NCBI GenBank assembly: GCA_900757715.1
Contig: CAAEOZ010000240.1
Span: 1-26,101, forward strand
Length of the DNA stretch: 26,101 bases
Source of the DNA: an uncultured Veillonella sp.
GTDB lineage: Bacteria > Bacillota > Negativicutes > Veillonellales > Veillonellaceae
Reading direction: 5' to 3'
Shown: in pieces, positions 1-6,197 of the stretch
Position numbering within the stretch: position 1 is the stretch's first letter
Layout: each line of letters starts with the position of its first letter
Position numbers and translations under genes: made by a program
Notes under the pieces: generated by a model
What the model saw: the letters and a program-made list of their open reading frames with translations, nothing else
Told to the model about the DNA's origin: nothing
Database searches by the model: none

Positions 1-17
1 TCTTAGAAATATAGAAA

Positions 18-59
18 AAAAGCTGTTAGTTGATCATATAAAATCAACTAACAGCTTTT
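18..59. terminator. Bidirectional hairpin terminator at left edge
   Basis: A 17-bp inverted repeat (18-34 with 43-59) around an 8-nt loop, with an A-run on its left arm and a T-run on its right arm. It can stop transcription in either direction. The gene it serves lies outside the window or is the leftward-reading material on the minus strand. Confidence 0.75.
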
Positions 60-67
60 CTAGTGTT

Positions 68-93
68 AAGGGGCTGTTTTGTTACAGCCCCTT
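68..93. terminator. GC-rich hairpin, probable second terminator
   Basis: A perfect 10-bp stem (68-77 with 84-93, AAGGGGCTGT and its complement) with a 6-nt loop, 8 bp after the first hairpin. The T-tract after it is short (CCTTTATT), so it may be a back-up terminator or insulator between the left neighbour and the toxin-antitoxin locus. Confidence 0.5.
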
Positions 94-128
94 TATTCGT
101 GTACAAGTTGTACGAAATTAATCCATAT

Positions 129-157
129 TTTTCAATCAATAATTTCTGCTATATACT
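129..157 (+). promoter_or_regulatory. Promoter of the type I toxin mRNA
   Basis: TTTTCA (129-134), a 17-nt spacer and TATACT (152-157) form a sigma-70/sigma-A type promoter. The predicted start at about 164 falls at the first base of the inverted repeat that begins the toxin RNA, giving a leader of about 55 nt. The -10 is near consensus and the -35 is weaker. Confidence 0.55.
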
Positions 158-219
158 AATAACGAAAGAGCCATTAACGTGAGTTAGGTTCATCTCCGTC
201 TTTTGAGGGAGGTGACATT

Positions 220-291
220 ATGACTGTATACGAAGCACTATCATTAATGATTTTATTCGCTACCCTCGTAGTGTTAATTCTTAAGAAATAA
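220..291 (+). CDS. Type I toxin, holin-like Hol_Tox family small membrane peptide
   Basis: A 23-residue peptide beginning MTVYEALSLM and ending in a di-lysine. One hydrophobic segment covers roughly residues 7-21. The MTVYEAL start, single helix and basic tail match the holin-like toxin family (Hol_Tox, related to TxpA/BsrG-type peptides of Firmicutes), which depolarises or damages the membrane when overproduced. The Shine-Dalgarno GGGAGGTG lies 5-6 nt upstream of the ATG and is very strong. However, CATCTCC (191-197) can pair with GGAGGTG (208-214) around a 10-nt loop, so the ribosome site would be hidden in the mRNA, as in other type I toxin messages. A promoter precedes it and a converging promoter with a shared hairpin follows, which supports a toxin-antitoxin locus. 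Toxicity is inferred from the family. Confidence 0.85.
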   Translation: MTVYEALSLMILFATLVVLILKK

Positions 292-302
292 TCAGTTATT
301 TG

Positions 303-427
303 ATTATAAAATAAGATAGACCTAACGTTTGAAACTAAGTACTGCAATACTTAGACACGTTAGGTTTATCAAATTCAACATTCTTTGATGAGCCTAACGC
401 CTAGAACACGTTAACTGGCTCTTTTGT
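303..427 (-). ncRNA. Putative antitoxin RNA of the type I TA locus
   Basis: Inferred from a strong minus-strand promoter (434-462) with an expected start near 427 and a hairpin at 315-370 followed by a U-rich stretch (UCUUAUUUUAU) on this strand. The RNA of about 125 nt would overlap the 3' untranslated part of the toxin mRNA. Its hairpin arm (complement of 357-370) also nearly matches the complement of the toxin leader at 183-194, just upstream of the toxin ribosome site, with one mismatch over 12 nt. It could therefore contact the toxin mRNA at two places. Ends are estimates; no transcript data were available. Confidence 0.6.
315..370. terminator. Shared two-tier hairpin between converging toxin and antitoxin RNAs
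   Basis: Outer arms 315-328 and 357-370 (GATAGACCTAACGT against ACGTTAGGTTTATC) and inner arms 335-341 and 348-354 (CTAAGTA/TACTTAG) form one long stem. The minus-strand RNA runs into a U-rich tail after it, and the plus-strand tail is weaker. A common terminator between converging RNAs is also the layout of the par/Fst type I systems. Confidence 0.7.
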
Positions 428-433
428 ACTTAT

Positions 434-462
434 AGTATAGTCTGAATTCTAAAGACTGTCAA
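434..462 (-). promoter_or_regulatory. Strong promoter of the antitoxin RNA
   Basis: On the minus strand TTGACA (complement of 457-462), a 17-nt spacer and TATACT (complement of 434-439): a perfect -35 and near-perfect -10. It overlaps the last codons and stop of the gene at 459-845, but the RNA starts near 427, pointing back into the toxin locus. It looks stronger than the toxin promoter, as expected for an antitoxin. Confidence 0.75.
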
Positions 463-845
463 TTTACATCGTCCTTAGAGGATATTATAAAATTAAATGG
501 AATATAAATAACAAGCTCTTCTTTAACATCAATATACCCTATATTCCAAACTGTATCTTTTGCAGACTGTACTAATTTTGAATATATCTCATCATTAGAT
601 ATATACTCATTTGGATCTAACTCAACAGAAGTAATACGTCCTTGAGAATCCGTTCTTATCTGTAATGCAAAACTATAATCTTTATCATTCTTCGCTCTAA
701 GGACTTCAGCCGGAACCTTTAACTGAGACTGTATCTGCTCATTAAGAGATTGTTGTATATCAAGCGTGTCCCTCTGATAATCAGCAAAAGCATTAATAGG
801 ACTCAAAACAACTAGCAATAAAAATAAATATAAAACTCTAACCAT
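459..845 (-). CDS. Secreted protein with a TonB C-terminal-like domain
   Basis: 128 residues. Residues 1-21 form a signal peptide with a hydrophobic core and an AFA cleavage site, so the mature 107-residue protein is exported. The remainder contains DSQGRITSVELD, a helix (KLVQSAKDTVW) and a final strand (LVIYIPFNF). This pattern recalls the TonB C-terminal/TonB_2 domain, where a strand-turn-strand with a DxxG turn is followed by a helix and a final beta strand. There is no N-terminal anchor or proline-rich spacer, so it is not a normal TonB; it may bind an envelope partner in the periplasm. The ribosome site AGGTGA lies 7 nt before the ATG. Its 3' end overlaps the antitoxin promoter. The domain assignment is by eye and uncertain. 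Confidence 0.6.
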   Translation of the reverse strand: MVRVLYLFLLLVVLSPINAFADYQRDTLDIQQSLNEQIQSQLKVPAEVLRAKNDKDYSFALQIRTDSQGRITSVELDPNEYISNDEIYSKLVQSAKDTVWNIGYIDVKEELVIYIPFNFIISSKDDVN

Positions 846-996
846 AAAATTTCACCTATCATAACACATAACATAAAATTATTATTGAGTTTTATATTAA
901 CAAAACAAATAAAATATGTCCATTTATCTAAGTATCAATACTTTAAGGAAAATAATGACAATTAAAAGCTCATGGATAATTATAATATAAACAAAA

Positions 997-1024
997 AAAG
1001 CACAGCGCTACTAACGCTGTACTT
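997..1024 (-). terminator. Terminator of the ECF S-component gene
   Basis: On the minus strand AAAG.ACAGCG pairs with CGCTGT.CTTT (core arms 1002-1007 and 1015-1020) followed by seven T. It sits about 65 nt after the stop codon of the gene at 1089-1586. Confidence 0.75.
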
Positions 1025-1088
1025 TCTTGAATGTCATCATTAACTATACTAACATCTTTTTCTACATCGTATACCAATAAGTATACTA

Positions 1089-1586
1089 TTACGCAAGTCG
1101 TCTCCGTAATATAGCATATAAAATCATGCTAATAATGACGCTCATAACGGCTTGAATGGCATTCGTTAAAATACTAGCAATGGCTACGCCTGGGTCAAAT
1201 ACAAAGTATTCGGCAATAAAATAGCCTGCTACGATGATAATACCACCTAGGATAGTTGCTACCAAGGCAGAAGTAGTTGTCTTATGGTTATAGACAGTAC
1301 CGACAAGATAGCCTTCAATGCCTTTTACCACAAAGGTGATAGGTACAAAGACTGCGTAGCCGAGGAATAAATCAGCTAACGCTGGGCCGATAGCACCAAT
1401 ATAGGCGCCATATTTTCGACCTAATAATAGAGCTGACGTCATAATAACGACATCTCCTACATTGAAATAGCCGCGAATGCCAGGTACTGGGATTTTCGTG
1501 TACATGGTAAACAGTGTTGTGAGGGCAATCAATACGGCTGTGAGTACTAACGCGGACGTAGTACTGTGGGGTTGAACGTGTTGCAT
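1089..1586 (-). CDS. ECF transporter S component (substrate-binding membrane subunit)
   Basis: 165 residues from the ATG at 1586. That start is preceded at 5-6 nt by AAGGAGG; an ORF start nine codons upstream has no such site. The protein has about five to six hydrophobic segments. The stretch YFNVGDVVI, followed by GRKYGAYIG, ALADLFLGY and VKGIEGYLVG, is typical of the ECF-type riboflavin-transporter S family (PF07155), whose members bind vitamins or precursors such as thiamine, hydroxymethylpyrimidine or pyridoxine. The substrate cannot be read from the sequence. S components need the shared EcfA/EcfA'/EcfT module, which is absent here and must be encoded elsewhere. No known vitamin riboswitch was recognised in the short leader; a 5' hairpin is present instead. 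The gene forms its own transcription unit, with a promoter at 1639-1667 and a terminator at 997-1024. Confidence 0.88.
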   Translation of the reverse strand: MQHVQPHSTTSALVLTAVLIALTTLFTMYTKIPVPGIRGYFNVGDVVIMTSALLLGRKYGAYIGAIGPALADLFLGYAVFVPITFVVKGIEGYLVGTVYNHKTTTSALVATILGGIIIVAGYFIAEYFVFDPGVAIASILTNAIQAVMSVIISMILYAILRRRLA

Positions 1587-1610
1587 AGCGTCCTCCTTAT
1601 AAAAAATAGA

Positions 1611-1667
1611 CATGTGACTATATCCATCACATGCCTATACTATAAACCTTTATGGTAACACCTGCAA
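1611..1667 (-). promoter_or_regulatory. Promoter and 5' leader hairpin of the ECF S-component gene
   Basis: Minus-strand TTGCAG (complement of 1662-1667), a 17-nt spacer and TATAGT (complement of 1639-1644) give a start near 1632. The RNA then begins directly with a 7-bp hairpin (CATGTGA 1627-1633 with TCACATG 1611-1617). A T-rich run (TATTTTTT) separates the hairpin from the AGGAGG site. It may stabilise the 5' end or act as a weak attenuator. Confidence 0.55.
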
Positions 1668-1818
1668 ATAGAAGAAATTAACAATACTTCCTTAGCAAAT
1701 TCTATCGTCATTTACTTTCAGAATAGATGCTCTTCACTAGACTTTAACTTTCTATAGATACCATTTTATTATAAGAATTCCCTCAACGTGACACTGATTG
1801 AATAGAAAGGAACTAGCC

Positions 1819-2385
1819 ATGAACATTTTAATCATTTACACCTATCCTAATCATCAGAGTTTTAATAGCGCTATTCTGAAAGTAGTCCAACAGAATCTTT
1901 CAAAAGACCACAATGTAAACACCTTGGATCTATATGAGGAGCAATTCGATCCTGTATTGCGATTTGATGACACGCACAAACGTCGAGATCTAAGTACTGT
2001 GCCGGATATGGAAAAGTATCGTAATTTGATTACTTGGGCAGACCATATCATCTTTATCTACCCTATTTGGTGGAGCGGTATGCCGGCTATGCTCAAAGGA
2101 TTTATCGATCGCGTCTTTACAGCGGGCTTTGCCTATTCATATGGTAAAAGAGGCCTTATAGGTCATTTACAAGGAAAATCTGCCTGGATTATCACAACCC
2201 ACAACACTCCCGCCTTTTTGACGCCGTTTATCCAGGACTATGGCAAGGTATTAAAAAATCAGATTCTGAAATCCTGCGGCATCAAACCGGTTACACATAC
2301 CCAGTTGGCGGGCACGGAAAACAGCTCAGACGAAAAACGCCGACGCTTCTTAGACAAAATCGCTAATATCGCCGGCAGTATATAA
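1819..2385 (+). CDS. NAD(P)H:quinone oxidoreductase, flavodoxin-like fold (Flavodoxin_2 family)
   Basis: 188 residues from the ATG at 1819, preceded by AAAGGAA. A TTG start at 1798 is possible but less likely. MNILIIYTYPNHQSFN is the FMN/FAD phosphate-binding loop after the first beta strand. The family hallmark YPIWWSGMPAMLKGFIDRVF sits near residues 82-101, followed by GAYSYG-like and THNTP motifs. These NQO/KefF/YwrO-like flavoproteins transfer two electrons from NAD(P)H to quinones and protect against quinone or electrophile stress. Cytoplasmic; no signal peptide. It is the only plus-strand gene in the left third and is divergent from the ECF gene across about 230 bp. The electron acceptor is not determined. 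Confidence 0.9.
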   Translation: MNILIIYTYPNHQSFNSAILKVVQQNLSKDHNVNTLDLYEEQFDPVLRFDDTHKRRDLSTVPDMEKYRNLITWADHIIFIYPIWWSGMPAMLKGFIDRVFTAGFAYSYGKRGLIGHLQGKSAWIITTHNTPAFLTPFIQDYGKVLKNQILKSCGIKPVTHTQLAGTENSSDEKRRRFLDKIANIAGSI

Positions 2386-2522
2386 CATTTCTAGTATACT
2401 ATGATTTTTTACCAAAGATTACTTGGTTGCCAAAATCACAAATAAATTTACATTAGACTGTTTACAGTTTGCTCTAAGTCAAAAACAAGCCGTATACGAA
2501 AATCTCCCCAATTACATAGATA

Positions 2523-2810
2523 TTACTCTTCAAATCTCTCTTCTACATTGTAGAGAACCTCACAATCACACCCGCCACCTTCGTTAATAATCCAGGCTAG
2601 TACACTTTCAACATCTACGCTCTGCTTTTCCAAAAATTCTCTTGTGAAAGTCAAACTATGATCGCAACCATCATTCGCCTCTAATTTCTCGTCTACATAG
2701 TCAAAGAGATTCCAAAACAATTCTTCCTCCATAGGTAAGCTATCTTGAAAACGCTGTTTTTCTTTAGCTTTATAGTCTTTCAATAATTCCTTTTTACGCG
2801 CTTTGTCCAT
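2523..2810 (-). CDS. DUF2695 family protein, last gene of the immunity-like array
   Basis: 95 residues. A charged, Lys-rich N-terminal helix (1-25) is followed by LFWNLFDYVD, GCDHSLTFT (Cys49, His51) and EGGGCDCEVLYNVE (Cys81, Cys83). This pattern is characteristic of DUF2695, and the Cys/His residues suggest a small metal-binding fold, though that is inference. The function is unknown. It is the promoter-distal member of seven same-strand genes; the 80-nt gap to the next gene upstream is the largest in the row. A ribosome site AAAGGAAA precedes the ATG. No clear terminator follows it before 2386. Confidence 0.75.
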   Translation of the reverse strand: MDKARKKELLKDYKAKEKQRFQDSLPMEEELFWNLFDYVDEKLEANDGCDHSLTFTREFLEKQSVDVESVLAWIINEGGGCDCEVLYNVEERFEE

Positions 2811-2890
2811 TGCAACTGTTTCCTTTACATGACCTATTTCTCATATAATTCTGGGCTCTCTAAAATAGTGCGTATTTTAATTTTGGCAGC

Positions 2891-3397
2891 TTAACAAATC
2901 GTAACTACTACATGGCCCTTCGCTTCTAGCACTTTTTTATAGAACACTTTCATCTGCTCGAAATCGTGGAGAATTTCATCTTTGATTTCCTCCTCTTCCT
3001 CATCATAGTCCCAAATATTTGGGTATAGCTCGGCTTCTTTGCAGGCTTTCATATCGAAAGATTCGAGTGCTTGTTCTATATCAAACTGCTCTAAAGCCGC
3101 TAGGATATCAACTATTTTGGAATGTTCCGTATAAGCCATATATTCAGATAAGTCCTCAATCGACGTTACACCAAGCACAGCTTGGCTAAGTGGATTATCA
3201 TCTATTATATGATTAGCGCTCACACCAGTAAGCACGAAGTGAAGGACATCCCACATCTTATCAATGTCTAGCAATAACTCGTCCTCATCACTCCACTCTT
3301 CAACGGTTTCAAAAAGCTCTTCCTCTGATGAACCTAAACCCTTGAGCTCTTTTAAATTCTTATCATTTACACAATTATAATTTGCAATGAGTCCCAT
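2891..3397 (-). CDS. DUF1877 (YfbM-like) family protein
   Basis: 168 residues, strongly acidic, with a run of glutamates near residues 131-138. The segment LLLDIDKMWDVLHFVLTG (about 41-58) is the hallmark of DUF1877/YfbM proteins, whose N-terminus (MGLIANY) also fits. The family has no established biochemical role but recurs in bacterial toxin-immunity neighbourhoods beside SUKH-type proteins. GGGAGG lies about 9 nt before the ATG, and the gap to the upstream gene is 46 nt. Confidence 0.75.
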   Translation of the reverse strand: MGLIANYNCVNDKNLKELKGLGSSEEELFETVEEWSDEDELLLDIDKMWDVLHFVLTGVSANHIIDDNPLSQAVLGVTSIEDLSEYMAYTEHSKIVDILAALEQFDIEQALESFDMKACKEAELYPNIWDYDEEEEEIKDEILHDFEQMKVFYKKVLEAKGHVVVTIC

Positions 3398-3443
3398 AAC
3401 CTAAAACCTCCCTAGATAGTTAGTGCTCTATCTCTGTCAGTAA

Positions 3444-4250
3444 TTATTGACGAATAATATCTTTCACCAATTCATACGTATCTATTAGCCGAAGTCTGCC
3501 TATCCTCGGCTCATCTGTAATCTCGTTATAGATATCGTCCAATGTGCCTGCCGGCGCTAGTTTCCAGAGCTTGTACGGATACAGATCAACGGTTCCAATG
3601 ATTTCCAAATCATCTAATAATAAACCTAAATCCTTATGCGTAAACCAGCAGTCTGTATCGATACCAAAATTTGTATTATCTTTCCGACAGGAAATTTGAC
3701 TATTTAAAAAATCGTCCATACTAGGTTTATCCGCCTGTAAAAGTCTTGTACAGGCCAAATGATATTCGATTTTTCGTAGTGATTGATCTACGTCCGACAC
3801 GAAGATGGCTCCATAGTTGTCTTTAAACTTAACGGCTAATACATCGCCCACCTTAAAATGAGGTTCTCGCTTTGTTTTAGATTTACGGACTTTAAGAGGC
3901 TTTGGATTTTCACTTTGTAGTTGTACGGCTAATGTATCCAACACCTTTTGACGCTGTTTGAGCGCCTTGCTATCAATTTCTAGCCAAAACTCATGAGCAC
4001 CCTTCGCGATTATGTCTAAGGCTTTCTCTTTGATATCCTCTGACAGATGGCCTATCTTCCACAGCGAATAAGCTACGGCAGTCCAATAAATTTCTGTATA
4101 GAATTCGTCAGTGCAAAAACTCTGCTCTTCAGCCAATATTTCTGAAACAATTGTATCAATACTGATACCATCTCTATAGCGCTCAACAATTAAATTATAA
4201 ATATCATGGCCATCATCACTATCTATGATTTTTATTCCATCAATAGCCAT
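3444..4250 (-). CDS. Hypothetical two-domain protein, possible Imm26-like C-terminal part
   Basis: 268 residues, cytoplasmic. Residues 1-115 are helical and include TEIYWTAVAYSLWKIGHL and a helix rich in Lys/Gln. A basic linker (LKVRKSKTKREP) leads into FKVGDVLAVKFKDNYGAIFVSDVD, which has the beta-barrel-like pattern of Imm26-type immunity domains, and a C-terminal region with YPYKLWKL. The Imm26 resemblance is by eye and weak. AAGGAG lies 7 nt before the ATG, and the next upstream gene ends 25 nt away, so the two are co-transcribed. The function is not known. Confidence 0.7.
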   Translation of the reverse strand: MAIDGIKIIDSDDGHDIYNLIVERYRDGISIDTIVSEILAEEQSFCTDEFYTEIYWTAVAYSLWKIGHLSEDIKEKALDIIAKGAHEFWLEIDSKALKQRQKVLDTLAVQLQSENPKPLKVRKSKTKREPHFKVGDVLAVKFKDNYGAIFVSDVDQSLRKIEYHLACTRLLQADKPSMDDFLNSQISCRKDNTNFGIDTDCWFTHKDLGLLLDDLEIIGTVDLYPYKLWKLAPAGTLDDIYNEITDEPRIGRLRLIDTYELVKDIIRQ

Positions 4251-4275
4251 ATAATTCTCCTTTTAGACAATACGT

Positions 4276-4617
4276 CTAGAAAAACAGATTTTGTGATTCT
4301 GTAACGGTTCCATTATCCTCATGAAAATAACAAGTATATAAAGGAGCTCGACTTGCAGCGTCATAGAATTTTTGTAATTTAGCAGCTACATTTGCTTCTA
4401 AAGGCATGCCTAGCGCCTGAACAACGGTTTCCCATACATCCATTTCTGTATAAGAAGCGATTTCATCACGACCGAAAGCCTTTCCAGGTAAAGAGAAGGT
4501 GCATCGCCCTTCGGCAGTATCTCGTTCTTCCAAACCGTCTAATAGGTGAAAATCAAACAGCATATCAAACTCTTCAGCTAGCTTAGCATCATTTCGTAAT
4601 ATTTCTAAGTAGTCCAT
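4276..4617 (-). CDS. Hypothetical small acidic protein in the immunity-like array
   Basis: 113 residues with no signal peptide or membrane segment. The order of elements is an N-terminal helix (LRNDAKLAEEFDMLFDF), a strand (RCTFSLPGKAFGRD), a helical middle and a short strand near the end (APLYTCYFHED). The size and layout recall a short SUKH/SMI1-like or other immunity protein, but no diagnostic motif was recognised. AAGGGG is 8 nt before the ATG. The upstream gene ends 12 nt away. Confidence 0.65.
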   Translation of the reverse strand: MDYLEILRNDAKLAEEFDMLFDFHLLDGLEERDTAEGRCTFSLPGKAFGRDEIASYTEMDVWETVVQALGMPLEANVAAKLQKFYDAASRAPLYTCYFHEDNGTVTESQNLFF

Positions 4618-4629
4618 ATTGATTACCCC

Positions 4630-5310
4630 TTATTGCATTTCACCATGAACTGCCACAAATTCATCCTTAATCTGTTGTAGTTCTTTTTTAGCAGCCATGT
4701 ACTGTTTTAAGTCAATTTGTCCCTTCTCTTTTTGTTCATCCAAGGTCTTTTCTTTGTTTATGATTCTAATCCAGTCTAATTGTGTACTAAAGTCAGAATT
4801 AACGCCTTCACTGTCTTCTCGTAACGCAAGCAATGCAGAGGCTTCGTCCATGCCGAGATTAAACATGTCGCTTTCAAAATCAATAGGTTCAAAATAATAA
4901 CGAACCGTATCCGCACCAAATTCATCGTTTAATTTCGCCCATTCCAGCCCTGAAAGCACGGTAAAGCCGAGCGTATCGTTCCCAAGACTTTCAGTAAACC
5001 AACGCACCTCATAGGCAGGCTTAACAAAGTCATTGAAATATTTGATGGTCACATCTCGATCTTGCTCATCACCGTAAGGAATTTGCAGCTCTTTATCGCC
5101 ATTCTTCAATACAATATCGTCACCATAAGCCTTGCCATTACTAACCATTTTAATATCGATAGGCTCATCCATCATGTCATTAAAATAGCGCACTACATCT
5201 TCATCGTACTCACGCCAATCAATCCAAACGACAGCTTCAGAATCGTATAAATCATTTAAATCAATGTCATTAGCGAAAAAACTTCTTACTTGATTATACA
5301 TATCTTCCAT
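4630..5310 (-). CDS. Hypothetical acidic protein in the immunity-like array
   Basis: 226 residues, rich in Asp and Glu (over a fifth of residues). Residues 1-150 alternate short strands and helices (AVVWIDWREYDEDVV, VRWFTESLGNDTLGF). The last 50 residues are a charged coiled-coil-like helix (KEKTLDEQKEKG... KKELQQIKDEF). No family recognised. The high acidity and position suggest an immunity or inhibitor role (inference only). GGAGAG precedes the ATG by 6 nt and the upstream gene ends 20 nt away. Confidence 0.65.
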   Translation of the reverse strand: MEDMYNQVRSFFANDIDLNDLYDSEAVVWIDWREYDEDVVRYFNDMMDEPIDIKMVSNGKAYGDDIVLKNGDKELQIPYGDEQDRDVTIKYFNDFVKPAYEVRWFTESLGNDTLGFTVLSGLEWAKLNDEFGADTVRYYFEPIDFESDMFNLGMDEASALLALREDSEGVNSDFSTQLDWIRIINKEKTLDEQKEKGQIDLKQYMAAKKELQQIKDEFVAVHGEMQ

Positions 5311-5330
5311 CGTCTCTCTCCGCTAAATTA

Positions 5331-6146
5331 TCATCCTGCAATATCCGCATTAATAGGATTCCCATCCGCATCAATATTGGCTATGATGCAGTGTCCCCAG
5401 AAAATATCATCATCGTCATAATAAACCTCTATGGAGCCATCATTACGAAATGCCAATTCGCCCATAGTAATGCGCTCCGCAAATACATCTGCCGAAATCG
5501 GGTCTTGATCGTCATTGTCGAGCCAATCATTAGCTAAATCTAGCAATGTTTCACTAATGTACACGCTAATTCGTTGTTCAAAGTCTTTGAAATTTTTAAT
5601 CTTATTGAAAGCCGCCAATGCCACAGTGCAGCTTTCATCAGAACCCTCGTCTACATCAAGGGTGAATGCATAATCATCAATTCTCGCTGTGTAATATTGA
5701 TACTCTCGATTTAACATAAAATCACCCCTATCGGTATGAAGGTATTTAGGGGTTTTTAAATATGCAGACAATGCTTCTAATTCGCTGTGTTTAGCGTGCT
5801 CCTCTAATACCTCGAGCACATAATAGCGATTATTCCAAGAAGGACGCATATAGCCTAAATCCTCTATAGGCTTAGCTTTCTTAACTAACAATTTATAGAC
5901 ACCGTGCGGCTCAAAAGAATAGCCCCATCTATCGTCAAGGCCCTCAATAATCCAAGTCAAAATGCCTTCGCTACGGTCAAGCACGCCAGTTCGAGTATCT
6001 AAGATAGCATCGGTAGACACCAGTGGTCTATGGTACTTCTCTAAATAAGGACTAGCTCCATGCGCATCACTACGCGGTAATGCATAGATTTCAAATACTT
6101 CAGATTCAAACTCTGCTTCATATTCTGGTAGACGTACAATACTCAT
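5331..6146 (-). CDS. DUF2262 domain protein
   Basis: 271 residues. The C-terminal half fits DUF2262: a first strand pair (YYTARIDDYAFTLDV), then DFEQRISVYISETLLDLANDWL (about 189-210), then a final AERITMGELAFRNDGSIEVYYDDDDIFWGH containing the characteristic F-W-GH ending near residue 252. The N-terminal 120 residues hold a YxLLVKKAKP segment and a region with WNNRYYVLEVLEE, a separate fold found with some DUF2262 proteins. DUF2262 genes occur in polymorphic-toxin immunity clusters, but the biochemical role is unknown. GGAGAGAG lies before the ATG. The upstream gene is 51 nt away. Confidence 0.72.
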   Translation of the reverse strand: MSIVRLPEYEAEFESEVFEIYALPRSDAHGASPYLEKYHRPLVSTDAILDTRTGVLDRSEGILTWIIEGLDDRWGYSFEPHGVYKLLVKKAKPIEDLGYMRPSWNNRYYVLEVLEEHAKHSELEALSAYLKTPKYLHTDRGDFMLNREYQYYTARIDDYAFTLDVDEGSDESCTVALAAFNKIKNFKDFEQRISVYISETLLDLANDWLDNDDQDPISADVFAERITMGELAFRNDGSIEVYYDDDDIFWGHCIIANIDADGNPINADIAG

Positions 6147-6197
6147 ATGACTCTCTCCTACATTATAATCACGCTATTCATCATAATTTCTGTTATA

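Larger units (their letters stand above)
165..424. repeat. Long-range inverted repeat enclosing the type I TA locus
   Basis: The left arm at 165-194 (AAAGAGCC, then ACGT, then GTTAGGTTCATC) is matched in inverse orientation by 387-398 (GATGAGCCTAAC) and 408-424 (ACGTTAACTGGCTCTTT). Because the two promoters face each other across it, both RNAs would begin with nearly the same sequence. In a long toxin mRNA the two arms could pair 5' to 3' end, a fold typical of inactive full-length type I toxin messages. Confidence 0.75.

Noticed and set aside
1587..1613. Longer ECF S-component start
   Set aside because: The extra codons cover the AAGGAGG ribosome site of the ATG at 1586.
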